64,000 nucleotides of DNA from Plenodomus lindquistii (taxonomy: Eukaryota > Ascomycota > Dothideomycetes > Pleosporales > Leptosphaeriaceae), in assembly GCA_025504975.1 (NCBI GenBank), contig JANUWI010000006.1, forward strand, positions 186,001 through 250,000, read 5' to 3'. A program made the translations under genes and the position numbers. Shown here piece after piece: positions 31,050 through 42,606 of this stretch. The notes beneath the pieces are model-generated. The model saw only the letters and a list, made by a program, of their open reading frames with translations. It did not search any database and was not told where the DNA came from. Within the stretch, counting starts at the first letter, position 1; every line of letters starts with the position of its first letter.

Positions 31050-31630
31050 AACTGATTTATGCCGAAGCCTCTATGAAGGATACAAAAGTCTCGAAGACAG
31101 CTCACTACCGCTAGCGATGTGCAAGAGATGGTGAGAGCAAATACTCTAGAAAGAGGCAGACGTAGAAAAGAAAAACCTGCCCGGAGCAGGCTGAGGAGAG
31201 CTGATTCTTAATCACATTGTCTGACGAGGCTGCCGCACGCCATGCAAGTGCGCATGTAGCCAACACCGCCCCCATAGCCTTGTGAAAGCCATATGCAAGC
31301 CTTAGGCTAATCGGACATGTTGGCATTTTGAGTCCGGTGAAGCAGCTCTACTGCAGCACATCATGGCATTTGCTGTTGCAAACACTGCAGGAGTTTTGAG
31401 GTGGCTGTGATTCTAATACCCAAAGGCCGTCTTGCGTTGCCAACGAGGTGCGAGGTCGAGGGAGAGTATGCCTCGACGTTGGCCGCACAGCCACAAAGCA
31501 AGCCACCCCGGCCTGACACGCGCATCGCGCATCAAATGCCATCATCACTCTGCCTCAATCAGTCCTTGCACGCGCGTAACACACACCCAAGCTAGCCATA
31601 CTCAAATACCACGTCCCTTACCTCCCACAA
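31050..31630. promoter_or_regulatory. Divergent intergenic region HeLo protein / phosphoesterase
   Basis: 581 bp between divergent starts. No gene and no clear element. Confidence 0.45.
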
Positions 31631-32671
31631 ATGGTCCTCGAGGTCATCAACCCCTGGTACCGTCCAAAAGACGCCTTCGAACCCCTCCCCTTTACCGCGC
31701 TCTTCTTCCGCGCTCCCGTAAAGCTGTTACTCTATCATGCATACCACCTCATAGCGTACCTGCGCTCGACGCCTAAGCCCGCGCAACCGCCCATTCGCGT
31801 CGTGTGCATTTCGGATACACATAACCATGTCCTCAACAATGTACCGCTGGGCGATTTACTCATACACGCTGGCGACTTGACGAATGGCGGAAGTGTAGCA
31901 GAGTTGCAGAAGCAAATTGATTGGTTGGACTCGCTGCCGCACAAGGAGATTGTGGTGATTAGTGGGAATCATGATACGTACTTGGATACGAGGACGCGGC
32001 CGTCGTTGAGTTCGGTGCAGAGGAGGAAGAATCTTGACTGGAGGCGCATACATTACTTGCAGCATCGGAGGCTCAGCCTTACGGTTGATATCGAGACACC
32101 TCGCACTAACGAAGAAAACGCGACAACGCCATTGCTAGCAGATGACCGAGCGCAGAGGCGGATACACATATACGGTGCGCCACAGATTCCTGCATGTGGG
32201 CCCATGGATGTGCACGCGTTCCAATACCCCCGAGGCCAGGATGCATGGTCAGACACAGTGCCGGACGATGTAGACATTTTGATTACACACACTCCGCCCA
32301 AGCATCATTTGGATCTCGCTCTGTCACAAGGCCTAGGCTGCGAGCATCTTCTCGGTGAGGTGGCACGGATAAGGCCGACGCTACATGTCTTCGGTCATGT
32401 ACACTGGGGAGCAGGCAAGACTGTGGTATGGTGGGATAAAGCCCACGATGCATATGTCCGAGGGCTGTCGATCAAGTCCAGGTGGACAAACGGTCTTCTC
32501 AACCCGCGCCTGTGGTGGAACATAGTCAGAGTGCTGTACCGTGGCGTACGCGAGCTCCTGTGGGATCGCGTATGGGGTGGAGAAAGCGCCAACACGATCA
32601 TGGTCAACGCGGCACAGACGCGTGGCAACACTGGCAAATTAGGCAATCCTATCCAGGTCGTCGACATATAA
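31631..32671 (+). CDS. Calcineurin-like metallophosphoesterase (346 aa)
   Basis: A single-exon member of the metallophosphoesterase superfamily, closest in layout to MPPED/rhamnogalacturonase-B-like fungal proteins. The metal-binding blocks are in order: VVCISDTHNHV (DxH), LLIHAGDLTNGG (GDxx), VVISGNHDTYLD (GNHD), ILITHTPP (H) and LHVFGHVHWGAG (GHxH). A hydrophobic N-terminal stretch (FFRAPVKLLLYHAYHLIAYL) might anchor it to a membrane. A polar insertion of ~40 residues (TPRTNEENATTPLLADDRAQ) separates the GNHD and HTPP blocks. The substrate is unknown; it could be a phosphodiester or phosphoprotein. Confidence 0.9.
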   Translation: MVLEVINPWYRPKDAFEPLPFTALFFRAPVKLLLYHAYHLIAYLRSTPKPAQPPIRVVCISDTHNHVLNNVPLGDLLIHAGDLTNGGSVAELQKQIDWLDSLPHKEIVVISGNHDTYLDTRTRPSLSSVQRRKNLDWRRIHYLQHRRLSLTVDIETPRTNEENATTPLLADDRAQRRIHIYGAPQIPACGPMDVHAFQYPRGQDAWSDTVPDDVDILITHTPPKHHLDLALSQGLGCEHLLGEVARIRPTLHVFGHVHWGAGKTVVWWDKAHDAYVRGLSIKSRWTNGLLNPRLWWNIVRVLYRGVRELLWDRVWGGESANTIMVNAAQTRGNTGKLGNPIQVVDI

Positions 32672-32939
32672 ATTGGTCACGGTCGAGGAATAATCGTAAT
32701 GTGTAATGCAGTCTTGATCAGCACAGCAGGAAGCACTTGATTGTCGGGAAGCCTCTTCAAACTAAAAAGGATTCTGTTGCTTTACCCTGACTACCTCGCT
32801 AGAGAAGCCAAGTTCAACATGGAGACCAGGCGATTCGCCGTTCCCCGCGTGCTTTGTTTGATCGTGGTCATGAAACCATAAATCGTGCATACCATGTCAT
32901 GCCGTATTCCACCACTGAGACAAGCATTCTCGCACATGC

Positions 32940-33557
32940 TCAGAGACGACGACCACGGCGACCACCCTTCCTCCTTGTGGAATCAGATGGGGTGGGGGTG
33001 ACGTCCTCGATACGTCCAATGCGCATACCAGCACGGGCGAGAGCACGGAGAGCAGACTGGGCGCCGGGGCCGGGGGTCTTGGTGCCGTTACCACCAGTGG
33101 CCCTGATCTTGACGTGGAGGGCAGAGATACCAAGCTCCTTGCAGCGAGCGGCTAACCATCAATTAGTACCGCACATGGACTCGTTTCCTGGAACATTGTA
33201 CGCACCGACATCCTGAGCCGCCAACATGGCAGCGTAGGGGGAGGACTCGTCACGATCAGCCTTGACCTTCATTCCGCCGGTAACACGGGAGATGGTCTCG
33301 CGACCGGACAGATCGGTGATGTGGACGAAGGTGTCATTGAAGGACGCAAAGATGCGGGCCACGCCGAAAACGAGCTCGCCCTAGAGTCTTGTCAATTCGC
33401 GCTCGGTGGAGCAGGTGGTGGTGATGGTGGTGGACGAACCTCGCGGACCTGGGGGCCGAGCTGCAAATTGTTAGCGGGAGCCGATTGCGCCAAGGGCGAC
33501 GTGTCTGACCTGGATGTTCTCGGTGGTGGAACGCTCGACCTTCTTCTTGGGAGGCAT
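32940..33557 (-). CDS. 40S ribosomal protein uS11 (RPS14), 151 aa
   Basis: Component of the small-subunit platform that contacts the 3' end of 18S rRNA. Exons are 33557-33510, 33460-33440 (21 nt), 33380-33206 and 33151-32940, with introns of 49, 59 and 54 bp. The product starts MPPKKKVERSTTENIQ, then LGPQVRE, GELVFGVARIFASFNDTFVH, ITDLSGRETISRVTGGMKVK and ESSPYAAMLAAQDVAARCKE. It ends with the universally conserved VTPTPSDSTRRKGGRRGRRL. Every exon is needed to complete the protein. The gene is divergent from TYR1, with 236 bp between start codons. Confidence 0.97.
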
Positions 33558-33793
33558 CTTGACTGTAGTTTGAGTGCGTGACTGGCTGCTTCGTGGTGTG
33601 GTCGACAATCGATGAGGTCGAACTTTTGGTGGGTGGTTTTCGCTTGCGTGTGCGGCAGAACTGTCGGTCCGGGCACTAGCGCGCCGCGTCCTACTTTTTC
33701 TTTGGCAGGCGCAACCCATCTCCATTTTCCACTGCCTCGACATGGGCTGAACACCAACATCGACCACGCAGAGTCGCGTTCTATACAGCCACC

Positions 33794-35583
33794 ATGGAGT
33801 CTGGCAAGAGCGTTGGTATCATTGGCATGGGCGACATGGGCAGGATGTACGCCCGGCGCCTCAGCAGCGCAGGATGGAAGTGAGTGTTTTGCGCTCGTGG
33901 CAGCTCTTAGCTTCCATGCTTTCGTGATTGGTAAGTCGGCCTACTCCCTCCTTTCTTCCAAGGTTATCCCCTCCAATGATGACCGTGAGTGCATTTGGCT
34001 CGAGTATGGCGCATGTCTGCACTGTTGCCGTCTTGGTTTGCAGTATCCAGGCATGCTGCTGTCAATGATGTGAATTCTCGCTACCTTTTTTTATACAACT
34101 CTGATCCACAACAAACCTTCGCACTGCTCTGACAACCTTTGTTGGAACCTTGCTAACCAGTGGCTCACAGATCCATGATTACGTCTCGCTTCAGCTAGCT
34201 GACAGCTTGACCTGTAAAGGGTACACGCCTGCGATCTCCCGGACAAGTTCGATATATTGGTTGAAGAGTTCCGGGACTTTGTAGGATAGCACCTCTGTAT
34301 ACAATACTACCATGTAAACATGCTGAGACTGTGCCAGCCCAAAGTTGAGATTATGCAAAGTGGTCACTTCGTCGCTCGCTGCAGTGATTTCATCATCTAC
34401 AGTGTCGAAGCAAAGAACATTGATGCTGTCGTGAAGGCTTTCGGCCCGTGTATGGAGTCCTCCCTGCTGACACGTTCCATGGCTGACTCTTCTTGCGTAC
34501 AGCTACCAAGCTCGGTGCTATAGTCGGCGGTCAGACATCATGCAAGGCGCCAGAGATGCAGGCTTTCGAGCGTCACCTGCCCAAAGACGTTAGCATTGTT
34601 TCTGTTCACTCGCTTCATGGTCCTGGTATTGATCCGAAAGGGCAACCGCTCGTGCTCATAAAGTATCGAGCCTCGGACTCAGACTTTCAATTCGTGGAGC
34701 ATGTCATGTCATGTCTTCGGTCAAAACATGTCTACCTGACAGCCGAACAACACGATCGCATCACGGCAGACACGCAGGCTGTCACCCATGCAGCGTTCCT
34801 AAGTATGGGAGCAGCTTGGTTTGCCAACAATCAATTCCCTTGGGAGACGTCTCGCTACGTCGGTGGCATCGAGAATGTCAAGATGAACATCACCCTGCGC
34901 ATCTACTCAAACAAGTGGCATGTTTACGCAGGTCTCGCGATCTTGAACCCCGATGCGAAAAAGCAGATCAAGCAGTACGCTGAGTCTGTGACTGAACTCT
35001 TCAAGCTCATGCTCGCCGGACAGCGTGACGAGCTGCGCGAGCGAGTGCACACTGCGCGCAAAGCGGTCTTTGGAGATAACACCGATGGGAAGAAGCTGCT
35101 CCTGCGCGATGACCTACTCGATCAATTCGCATTGGGTACTATACCAGAGAAAAGACTGAAGAATAACCACTTGAGTCTGCTTGCCATGGCCGACTGCTGG
35201 TGGAAGCTCGGCATCGTGCCTTATGATCACATGATTTGTTCTACACCAGTAAGCCACCTCAAATCTTATACTCGTCGCATTGCTAACACATCCCAAAGCC
35301 ATCACGTGTGTGGCTAGGCATCACAGAGTATCTCTTCTGTAACCCCACCCTCCTTGAAGAAGCCATCGACACCGCAATTGACGACAACACGTTCCGCGCC
35401 GACGATCTCGAATTCACCTTTGCAGCGAGGGACTGGAGCTCACGCGTCAGTCTGGGCAACTTTGACGGCTATCGCGAGAAGTTTGAGAAGATTCAGGAGT
35501 ACTTTGAGCCAAGATTTCCCGAGGCGACCAAGGTGGGTAATGAGATGATTAGGGTGATTTTGCAGAAGACACAGGATATCTGA
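33794..35583 (+). CDS. Prephenate dehydrogenase (TYR1), 429 aa
   Basis: NADP-dependent conversion of prephenate to 4-hydroxyphenylpyruvate, the tyrosine branch of aromatic synthesis. Exons are 33794-33879, 34220-34280, 34338-34449, 34503-35248 and 35299-35583. The Rossmann motif is VGIIGMGDMGRMYARRLSSA, continued across a long 340-bp first intron by KVHACDLPDKFDILVEEF. Next come DFIIYSVEAKNIDAVVKAFG, TKLGAIVGGQTSCKAPEMQA, SIVSVHSLHGPGIDPKGQPL and a helical dimerisation domain ending FEPRFPEATKVGNEMIRVIL. Introns 2-4 are 57, 53 and 50 bp. In many fungi this gene is under cross-pathway control (Cpc1/Gcn4), but I found no perfect TGACTCA in the 236-bp upstream stretch. Confidence 0.92.
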
Positions 35584-36050
35584 TGTACCATGGGCGAGAG
35601 GCAGCACAAGTGAGGTCAGTGCGAATGGATAGCAAAGGGCGATCTTGTCCGTGTGCCATGATCCGAACACTATATATGCTCGATTAGCTAGCAGACAGCT
35701 TTGCAAAATGGCCACAGTGAGTCCTTAGTTTTGCAGATGGCGTTTTGCACAGCCTTGTCCCTCGCTCTTTCCCCGCGGTATGGGCCCAACCTGACTAAGC
35801 CTCGTATGACTGCCTATCGGGCTACTCAGCCTGACCATCAAAGCTTCCCTCTCCTGCATGCTTGCAATCTCGGTTCTGGTAGAGATGTCCGACGTGCGAT
35901 AATATATGGTCACGAGAGGTGATTCCAAGCCTCAGTGGGTAAGATGAGTCTGATACGGATGGGCACATTCTGACCATTATTCATAGATAGAACTAACCGA
36001 TATGGCTCGATAATCATGCACGTCTTTGCTATGACTGTCGCTCAACGGAC
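35584..36050. other. Intergenic, no gene seen
   Basis: Between TYR1 and the HET pseudogene. No coding signal is seen. Confidence 0.45.
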
Positions 36051-37870
36051 TTGAAGGCTCTCCTTGTTATTGGCTCGACGATACCAATCAAAGGGGGCTT
36101 TCAGAGAGATTGTGCTCTGTGCAAATTCTTGCAAAGAATTCAAGGTTCGCATTCATGGTCCTCAGAGTCGCGTTCAATCCGTCACAACTCAAGTTGGGCA
36201 TCGTTTCTACAGTCGAAGTCATTCCTTGAGAATTCAAAGTGGGCGTCAGACAATTTGTGTGCCACGGATGTTGCCCATGTGAAAGCTAGCCCATGGGCAG
36301 ATTTTGCCATATTGTGCACTCCTGCTGCCAGCAGCAACGCCGGCCTATTCAAGCCTCAGATCGTTGGCGCGATATTCAGTGTCGAAGTTGCACAATATTA
36401 AGCTGTCGAATTGCCAAGATTGTCAGGCTTCCGAATATCAAGTTGGGGTGCAGAACATTGAAGGTTTGCGTCTCATTGACTGTGCGACAATGTCGATAAT
36501 TGACGCACCTTCTACAGTGGTTTGCTCTCAGCTACGTATGAGGTAACGACCCAGACACTGTCAATTCGGCTGTCGACGGGCATGCACACGTAATACATGC
36601 TTTCCTGGAAGCATTTCCCAAACAGAAAAGGATGCTATTACGGTCACGCGGGCACTCAATTATCGATATCTTTGCGTCAACGAGCACTGCATCGACCAGG
36701 GTAATGCAGCTCACCGGCAAACTCAAATCAATAAAATGGATACGGTTTATCGTGGCACTGATCTTACTATTGTCGCCGCTGTGGGTGAAAGCAAACACTA
36801 TGGCCTACCGGGGGTGAGCTGGGGCAGAAGTGTAGATGATCGATCACTTTGTCTGCCTGATGTTGACTTCTTCTGCATGGAGAACTTGGAACTATACATC
36901 CCGGGCCTATCGAAATGATTCCAGAGGGCGTAGACGCTCCAGAAAGGGTACCTCTGGTAGAGGTTGTTAGTCTCCACGGACAATCAATGTTCTTTCTACT
37001 GCCAGACTGCCTCCTGGGTGGAGGCACTTGGGGGTCCAAGATTCTTGGATGGGCACACCATTGATTGGCACCAGTGGCTAGTACATAACGAATTGTTCTA
37101 TGGGCACCTCGATCACTATCGTACAAGTTCGTTGAGCCAATTCCAAAGCCTAATCCCAGCATACACTCGACGAACCATAACGTATCAAGCGGATGCCCTT
37201 GACGCATTACCTGGTATCATGCGTAATTTCCGCCGACTACAAACGCCTGTGTACAACATTCTGGGTCTTCCTTATTCTATCGATTCAGTAGACACAGAGG
37301 GTCTCCCGATAGGTAATTCCAACGTACTACAGATGTTCACTTGGAAGTTGGATTTGGCTCCCAATTCTACAAAGACGACGGCTGGAATTCCCATCATGGA
37401 CGTGGGCAGGTTGGGATGCTTCAGTACTTGGCCCTATAGGAAAAGATGAGTACATCACCTCAAAGGACGAAGTCATTCAGCCTGTGGCATTGAAATCATT
37501 GCATAGCTCATCGATTCAAGCGACTTTAGACAGGGTCAGCGCGATCAGATTCCAGGCCTTGAAGGTTCCCGTACGTTACATCGAATACGGCACTCTAAGT
37601 TGCCGCTTCAGGATTGGTGGCTACCCTGTAACTTCTGACAGGGGCCTGGAAACCTCGATGTTGCCTGATCTGACCAACGGCGTCCGGTCTTGTTTATTCG
37701 TTGGTCACCATAGCACACATAGAAGAAAGCATCGCTACTTCCTAGTCGTACAATGGAACGGCGACGACACAGCAAGTCGTGTGTATGTCTGGTACACCAA
37801 GGGTGAGTTCTGGGAAGTCTGGGAACTACCTAGTGATGCCAAAGAGTTTCGGGAAGGTTGTCTTGTCTGA
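36051..37870 (+). pseudogene. Broken HET-domain (heterokaryon incompatibility) gene
   Basis: HET proteins trigger cell death when unlike hyphae fuse. Family blocks appear in order but in different frames: a Cys motif RDCALCKFLQ (36105), ALSYV followed by a stop where the family has Trp-Gly (36526), CIDQGNAAHRQTQINKMDTV then RGTDLTIVAA and GLPGV (36690-36813), and a Trp-rich end at 37390-37870. Four stops interrupt it: TGA 36539-36541, TGA 36916-36918, TAG 36931-36933 and TAG 36958-36960. The first three stand where the family has Trp, the last where Gln or Arg is likely. All are explained by C-to-T or G-to-A transitions, as produced by RIP. Frame changes lie between 36401 and 36660 and near 37393 (one surplus base). 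Not expected to make a full protein. Confidence 0.85.
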
Positions 37871-37993
37871 TTATTTCTGCGACCACTGTAATTTTCACGT
37901 GTATCGAACAATTCACATATCGACGCAACCAACTTGCACGTAGCTCCGAAGAAGTGATCAGAATGGCAAAGATTTTTTTAGCACCATGCCTCG

Positions 37994-39617
37994 TTACTGC
38001 CCTCCTTCTCCACTCTCAAATTCCTTACTCTCCCCAATATCACAAACCCCAAACCCCTCCTCCCCACCCTTGACCCCCTTCCACCGACACGCCTCCGCCA
38101 ACTCCCTCGGAGGCGCCATGACTTCCTCTTCTGTCAACACCCAAGTCCCCCAATGCATCCCCAACGCTCTTCTACACCTCGTATCCTTGAAAATATTCAC
38201 CGCATCCTTGGGACTCGCATGTACATTGCTAAACATCCACCGTGGCTCATACGCACCAATGGGGATCAGTCCTAGATCAAAGGGCCCGCGGTGTTTGCCG
38301 ATTTGCGCAAAGGCGGGACAGGTGGGGAGGTGGTCGTACTCGGGCGCGTAGTCGTCGGTGGTGGCGGCGGAGATGGAGCGTGGAACGGTGCGGTAGCCCG
38401 TGTCGCCGGCAAAGTACACAGATGACGAGCCGGAGGTTACGCTCCAGCTCGCCCAGAGGGTTTTGCACTTGTCAAAGGGCCCGCGGGCGCTGACGTGTTG
38501 GCAGGGGAGGGCGTGGATAGTTGCTTTGATCGCGTCTTTTTTGCTATTTGTGTCATCTTCAAATGGGTTGGCTACTGATGTTGATTCAGCTTTACTGCTG
38601 TTGGGTTTGAGTGTCTCGAGAGTGATTTCCCGACTCTCCCACCAGTCGAGCTCGGTGACCTTGTTGATTCCAGACTTCTCGAACCAGATCTTGTTGCCGA
38701 GTGGCGCAAAGTAGTGGGCTTCTGGGAATTTCTTGTACAGGCGTTGAATGGTTGGGTAGCTGAGATGATCGTAGTGATTGTGGCTGATTACAACAGCGTC
38801 GACAATGGGAAGGTCTTCGATTTCACATGGTGGAGGGGTGTATCGTTTTAGATTCTTTATGTTGATTGGTGCACAACAGTCTTCAAACACAGGGTCGAAG
38901 AGGACGCGGAACCCTCCTGGGAACTCGACAAAGTAGCATGCGTGTCCTAGCCACGTTGCCCTCAGTTTTGATGTTTCTCTCGAGGGCAGGAATTCTGGTT
39001 TTCGGACAGTCACGGTCGGTGGTGTTGTGTCTGGTTTATTCGCCTGTCCTGAGATGCTACGCCTGCGTCTGTGTCAGCCTTCCCTGTCTACTATAGGACC
39101 ATGACGCCTTCTCAAAACAGATTAACCATCTCATTCTATTTCTAGTAGCCCCTCTGCTCGATTGCCTCGTAGTTTCATATCCAGATCATAAGACACCAAA
39201 ACACAAGACGCCGAGTTATGAGACGTGTACTCACCAAAAGATACCCATAACAACCAATTCAAAAACCCCAATATCGGTATAACTATCCCACGGATTCGTA
39301 AACCCCTTTCCCCCTTTCAAATGATGTCTCTTCTCCTTTGCCTCCTCAGGCTCCGTCAACCCGACTGCAGCCGCGGGATTCGACACGACCGCATACAAGC
39401 CCGCGGTGATGCCTGCGCCGACACCGCCGACAGAGCTCATTTTGACTGTAGTCGTAGAGAATGCCAAGGAATAGGGTGAGCGCCAAAAGAAGTTGACGTT
39501 AGATTTGAATGTCGTAGGCGTGGGGTTTTGCGTAAAGTAGTGTAGTTGCAGTCGTGCTTGGGGTGGTTTTGGTCGACGCAGAACGAAGCCGAAGCTTGAA
39601 CGAGCAGGACCGCGCAT
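37994..39617 (-). CDS. NAPE-hydrolysing phospholipase D (FMP30-like), 481 aa
   Basis: A metallo-beta-lactamase-fold enzyme that releases N-acylethanolamines from N-acyl-phosphatidylethanolamine. The yeast relative Fmp30 is a mitochondrial inner-membrane protein. Exon 1 is 39617-39235 and exon 2 is 39056-37994; the 178-bp intron uses GTGAGT and GCGTAG and keeps the frame. Exon 1 carries a basic Arg/Ser/Phe-rich presequence, a hydrophobic segment (GGVGAGITAGLYAVVSNPAA) and HLKGGKGFTNPWDS, which belongs to this family. Exon 2 starts near QANKPDTTPPTVTVRKPEFL, then LRATWLGHACYFVEFPGGFR, the metal ligands in VVISHNHYDHLSYP (HxHxDH), ALPCQHVSARGP, VYFAGDTGYR and ALGMHWGTWVLTEE. A further small exon at the junction is possible, so that splice is less certain than the rest. 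Confidence 0.87.
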
Positions 39618-41226
39618 TATATCAACACAAGCCCCTGGGTAGATCACTCGACGGTGAGATATATCGATTGCTTATGGATACCAAGACACGGATATGGATA
39701 TGCACGCACACACACCTAACTCCATGACCACAATCCCCCAGAATCTCACACCGGCCCAAAATTGCGCGCCAGAGCGGAGTTAAGGTCATGGCTGCGTCAA
39801 GAGCATAGATGCATTCGGACAAGCTGTGCAAAGGACGGAGTGTGATTGGTTGGGCGAGGCCAAGGGGGTCGGGCATCGGTACGTCTAGATTCCCGGTCCT
39901 GCGGAGGTCATGGTAGGTGTATTCACGGCTCGTCTGAATCCTACCCAGGGGTGGTGAAGTGAGATGACAAGAGACTGTAATTTCGGAGATGCGCGCATAT
40001 ACATGAACCTCTCAGAAAATACTATGCTATTATCTTACAGAAGCGTGTTCATACTCGGACCGCTGATGAAGCATAGAGACTACCTTGCACTTGACCAAGG
40101 CACTACAGACTGCAACAAAATCTGATCGGCACATTAGATATAAGTGTTCAATCCAAGAACTGTGTGTTTCTTCAGAGAAGCCAAGGTTGTGTGCTGTTTT
40201 CATCAAGTGGCGTTGCCGCTATTCAAAATTGATTTTTTTTAGCATTTTATTGCCGATTTAACTACGATGAGTGACTGTCCCTGTTTCGAGTACAGCAGTA
40301 CGTGAAGCAATTTTTATCCACACCATATGCCCTATAACCAATGCTTGCGGGAAGAGAAAAGAGATTGAAGAGTTGGATATCGCCGTTCCGAGAGGAGAAG
40401 ATAAAGGAACGCCTATCCTTCGGTCTTATACCATTAATTACAACCCAGCTACAGGGAAGGCGGTAATCGAAAAGGAATGAATCGTGAAAGTAGAAAATCA
40501 GGATCGGTAACACCAATAACGTGTCCACCCACCGCAGCTGTGGCGCGTGGAATAGTCCGGTATATGAACCCGAGGGTAGAAGGTGCGTAAAAGGTTCTCG
40601 AGGCTGAGTATCATAGCCAGCTCTGAGCAAGAACCATTAAGCAATGCAAGAAGAAAACCCCCAGAGCATTCTTGGGGTACAGCGCTAATGAAATAAACAG
40701 TCGTAAAGGTGTTTTGAAAAACACGCGAGCCAATGAACGAGGACGCCGAAAACCCACAGAACAATTTCGCTAGCCGTGCTCCAGTCCAGCAGACCATGGA
40801 AAAAAAAAACCTGTTCTAGAACGTAATACCGATAACAGCTAGGAAAAGGGAACCCAATCAGGAACCGGGGAATTCTATCATGCAAGATGATCGCAAGCCT
40901 TGAGCGTTTTCGTGAGATCCGGAGGGCGCCAATATGCGTGCAAATAGCGGAAGAATGTTCCGATGATGTGCCTCGTGAGGCAAAAGGCCGGATGAAATGA
41001 TCTAAGGCTTGGTCTGAAGCGAAGTGCGGCCATCGTGTATCCAGTGGCCATTGACTGGACAGGTCTAGGGCTGACAGCGAATCCAGTAGACCATGATGTT
41101 TGTTTTTTTGTGAAAGAGAACAGTAGTAACTTTTGGACAGATGAATCGCTGAGATGAAACGTCGAATATGTATCCTTGAAAGGGAATGTGCAGTGTTACA
41201 ATGCCGCTGGATCGAAAGAAGACAGG
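39618..41226. other. Intergenic, no gene seen
   Basis: About 1.6 kb, with an AT-rich patch at 40200-40260. It is the promoter side of NAPE-PLD and the 3' flank of the cyclin gene. No coding signal was found. Confidence 0.45.
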
Positions 41227-42606
41227 CTAGACGGCCACAGCCTGAGCTCCGTAACCGGGGGCCATGAAGTACGGTGGGTGACGTTGTACACAGTACGCGC
41301 AACCACAGCTGAGACCATGTTGATTCCAGGCCGAGCTGTTGTATTGCGTGTTGTACGCAGGCTGTCCGTAGTTGGTCGCATGGGGCTGCGACTGTTGGGT
41401 AGCGGCAGACTGAGACAGGGGTGGGAAACCGAACATGGTGCGACGCGAGTACCCCTCCACCGGACCCCAGGTTCCCGCTGTGCCGTAGTACTCCGGAGTG
41501 GTAGGACCCGTGGTCGGTGCTGACGCAGGCGAGTGGTCATTTGCAGACCTCCACGGATCGTACTGCGAATAGCTTGGGGTATGGTAGGATGACTGTGCCG
41601 ACTTCGGAGTGTACTCATAGGGGGGTGGGTTGTAAGCCTGCTGCATGGGTGGCGGCGGAAGCGGCTTGTTGGGGTTCAATGAACGTCGGTTGAACGAAGT
41701 GTCAATAGGGCTGAGCTTGTTGCTGCGGCCGGTGCGCGCAACAGCATGGCTCTGGTAGTCTCTCCAATGCTCTGACCAGGATGTCCAACCCTGTGACTCG
41801 GACGGATCGCGGTGGAGCTTGTAGTCGATGGCATTCAGCCACTCCATCTCCAGCCTGTTCAGTTCGTCGACCCTAATACCACTGACTTCGGACCAGGAAC
41901 GGTTGATGAAGGTGTTGTCGTCGAGGAACTTGCTGCCCAAGACCAGCGCAATGGTCAAAAGGCGGAACAGGTGAGTGTCGGTCTTCGGCTCGCTGATGAG
42001 CATGGGCATCCTGCTAGACAGGTAGAACATGCTGAGTAGAATGGTCGCAGACGGCAACCTTGTCGCGCACAGCACTTGGTGTACCCATTTGCGGAATGAG
42101 GTCGGCATCATTCGGCCAGGAGTGATGAGGCGTAGCGCTGTTTCGCACACAAAGTCGGTCATGACGTCCATGTCGTAGTCGAGTTTGGCAGACACACCGC
42201 CAACAGGCTTCTCTTCCTTTGCTGGCTGATTCATGCGCTGGTTGTACTCGTGCGCCCGCTGTTGGTGCATGGCAGCGTCAGCCATGGAGTGGCCCGACGG
42301 GACGCGCATGGGCGGCAGGACCGTGGCGCCCGCTGCTTCATAGAAGGAGCTTGCTGGTGGGAGACTGGGTGGTGCGTTGCTCAGGTAGGTACCGGCCTGC
42401 GGGTACATGGGAGGCATGGCCATGGCGAGTTGACCGTAGCGGTCTGCGAAGTCGTAGCCATCATCTTGGCGGATTGCAGGCTGGCTGGCGTAGCCGTTCT
42501 GCTGCTGGTACGCAGCCCCTCCGCAAGCAGCGTGGTAGCTGGGCACAAACTCTGGTGGTGTAAGCAATTGCCGGGGCATATGCTGACGCGGGTAGAAGGA
42601 CGGCAT
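41227..42606 (-). CDS. PHO80/PCL-like cyclin (459 aa)
   Basis: A single exon starting at the first ATG, MPSFYPRQHMPRQLLTPPEF. The cyclin box (about residues 155-275) reads LDYDMDVMTDFVCETALRLI, FRKWVHQVLCATRLPSATIL, MFYLSSRM, and FRLLTIALVLGSKFLDDNTF-INRSWSEVSGIRVDELNRLE, the PHO80/Pcl pattern (CDK partner of the Pho85 type). Flanks are Pro/Gln/Tyr/Ser-rich and disordered. The C-terminal end SCGCAYCVQRHPPYF has a small Cys cluster. It resembles Clg1-type cyclins with long tails. The kinase partner and process (nutrient signalling, polarity) are inferred. A long repeat-rich leader region lies upstream. Confidence 0.88.
   Translation of the reverse strand: MPSFYPRQHMPRQLLTPPEFVPSYHAACGGAAYQQQNGYASQPAIRQDDGYDFADRYGQLAMAMPPMYPQAGTYLSNAPPSLPPASSFYEAAGATVLPPMRVPSGHSMADAAMHQQRAHEYNQRMNQPAKEEKPVGGVSAKLDYDMDVMTDFVCETALRLITPGRMMPTSFRKWVHQVLCATRLPSATILLSMFYLSSRMPMLISEPKTDTHLFRLLTIALVLGSKFLDDNTFINRSWSEVSGIRVDELNRLEMEWLNAIDYKLHRDPSESQGWTSWSEHWRDYQSHAVARTGRSNKLSPIDTSFNRRSLNPNKPLPPPPMQQAYNPPPYEYTPKSAQSSYHTPSYSQYDPWRSANDHSPASAPTTGPTTPEYYGTAGTWGPVEGYSRRTMFGFPPLSQSAATQQSQPHATNYGQPAYNTQYNSSAWNQHGLSCGCAYCVQRHPPYFMAPGYGAQAVAV

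Noticed and set aside
33970..34110. ATGATGA and CTGA within TYR1 intron 1 as a snoRNA
   Set aside because: No inverted repeat flanks the two boxes, so no C/D kink-turn would form.
40060..40135. Possible second box C/D snoRNA (CTGATGA ... CTGA)
   Set aside because: The closing stem is only about 3 bp, box C is imperfect, and I could match no rRNA to the sequence before box D.
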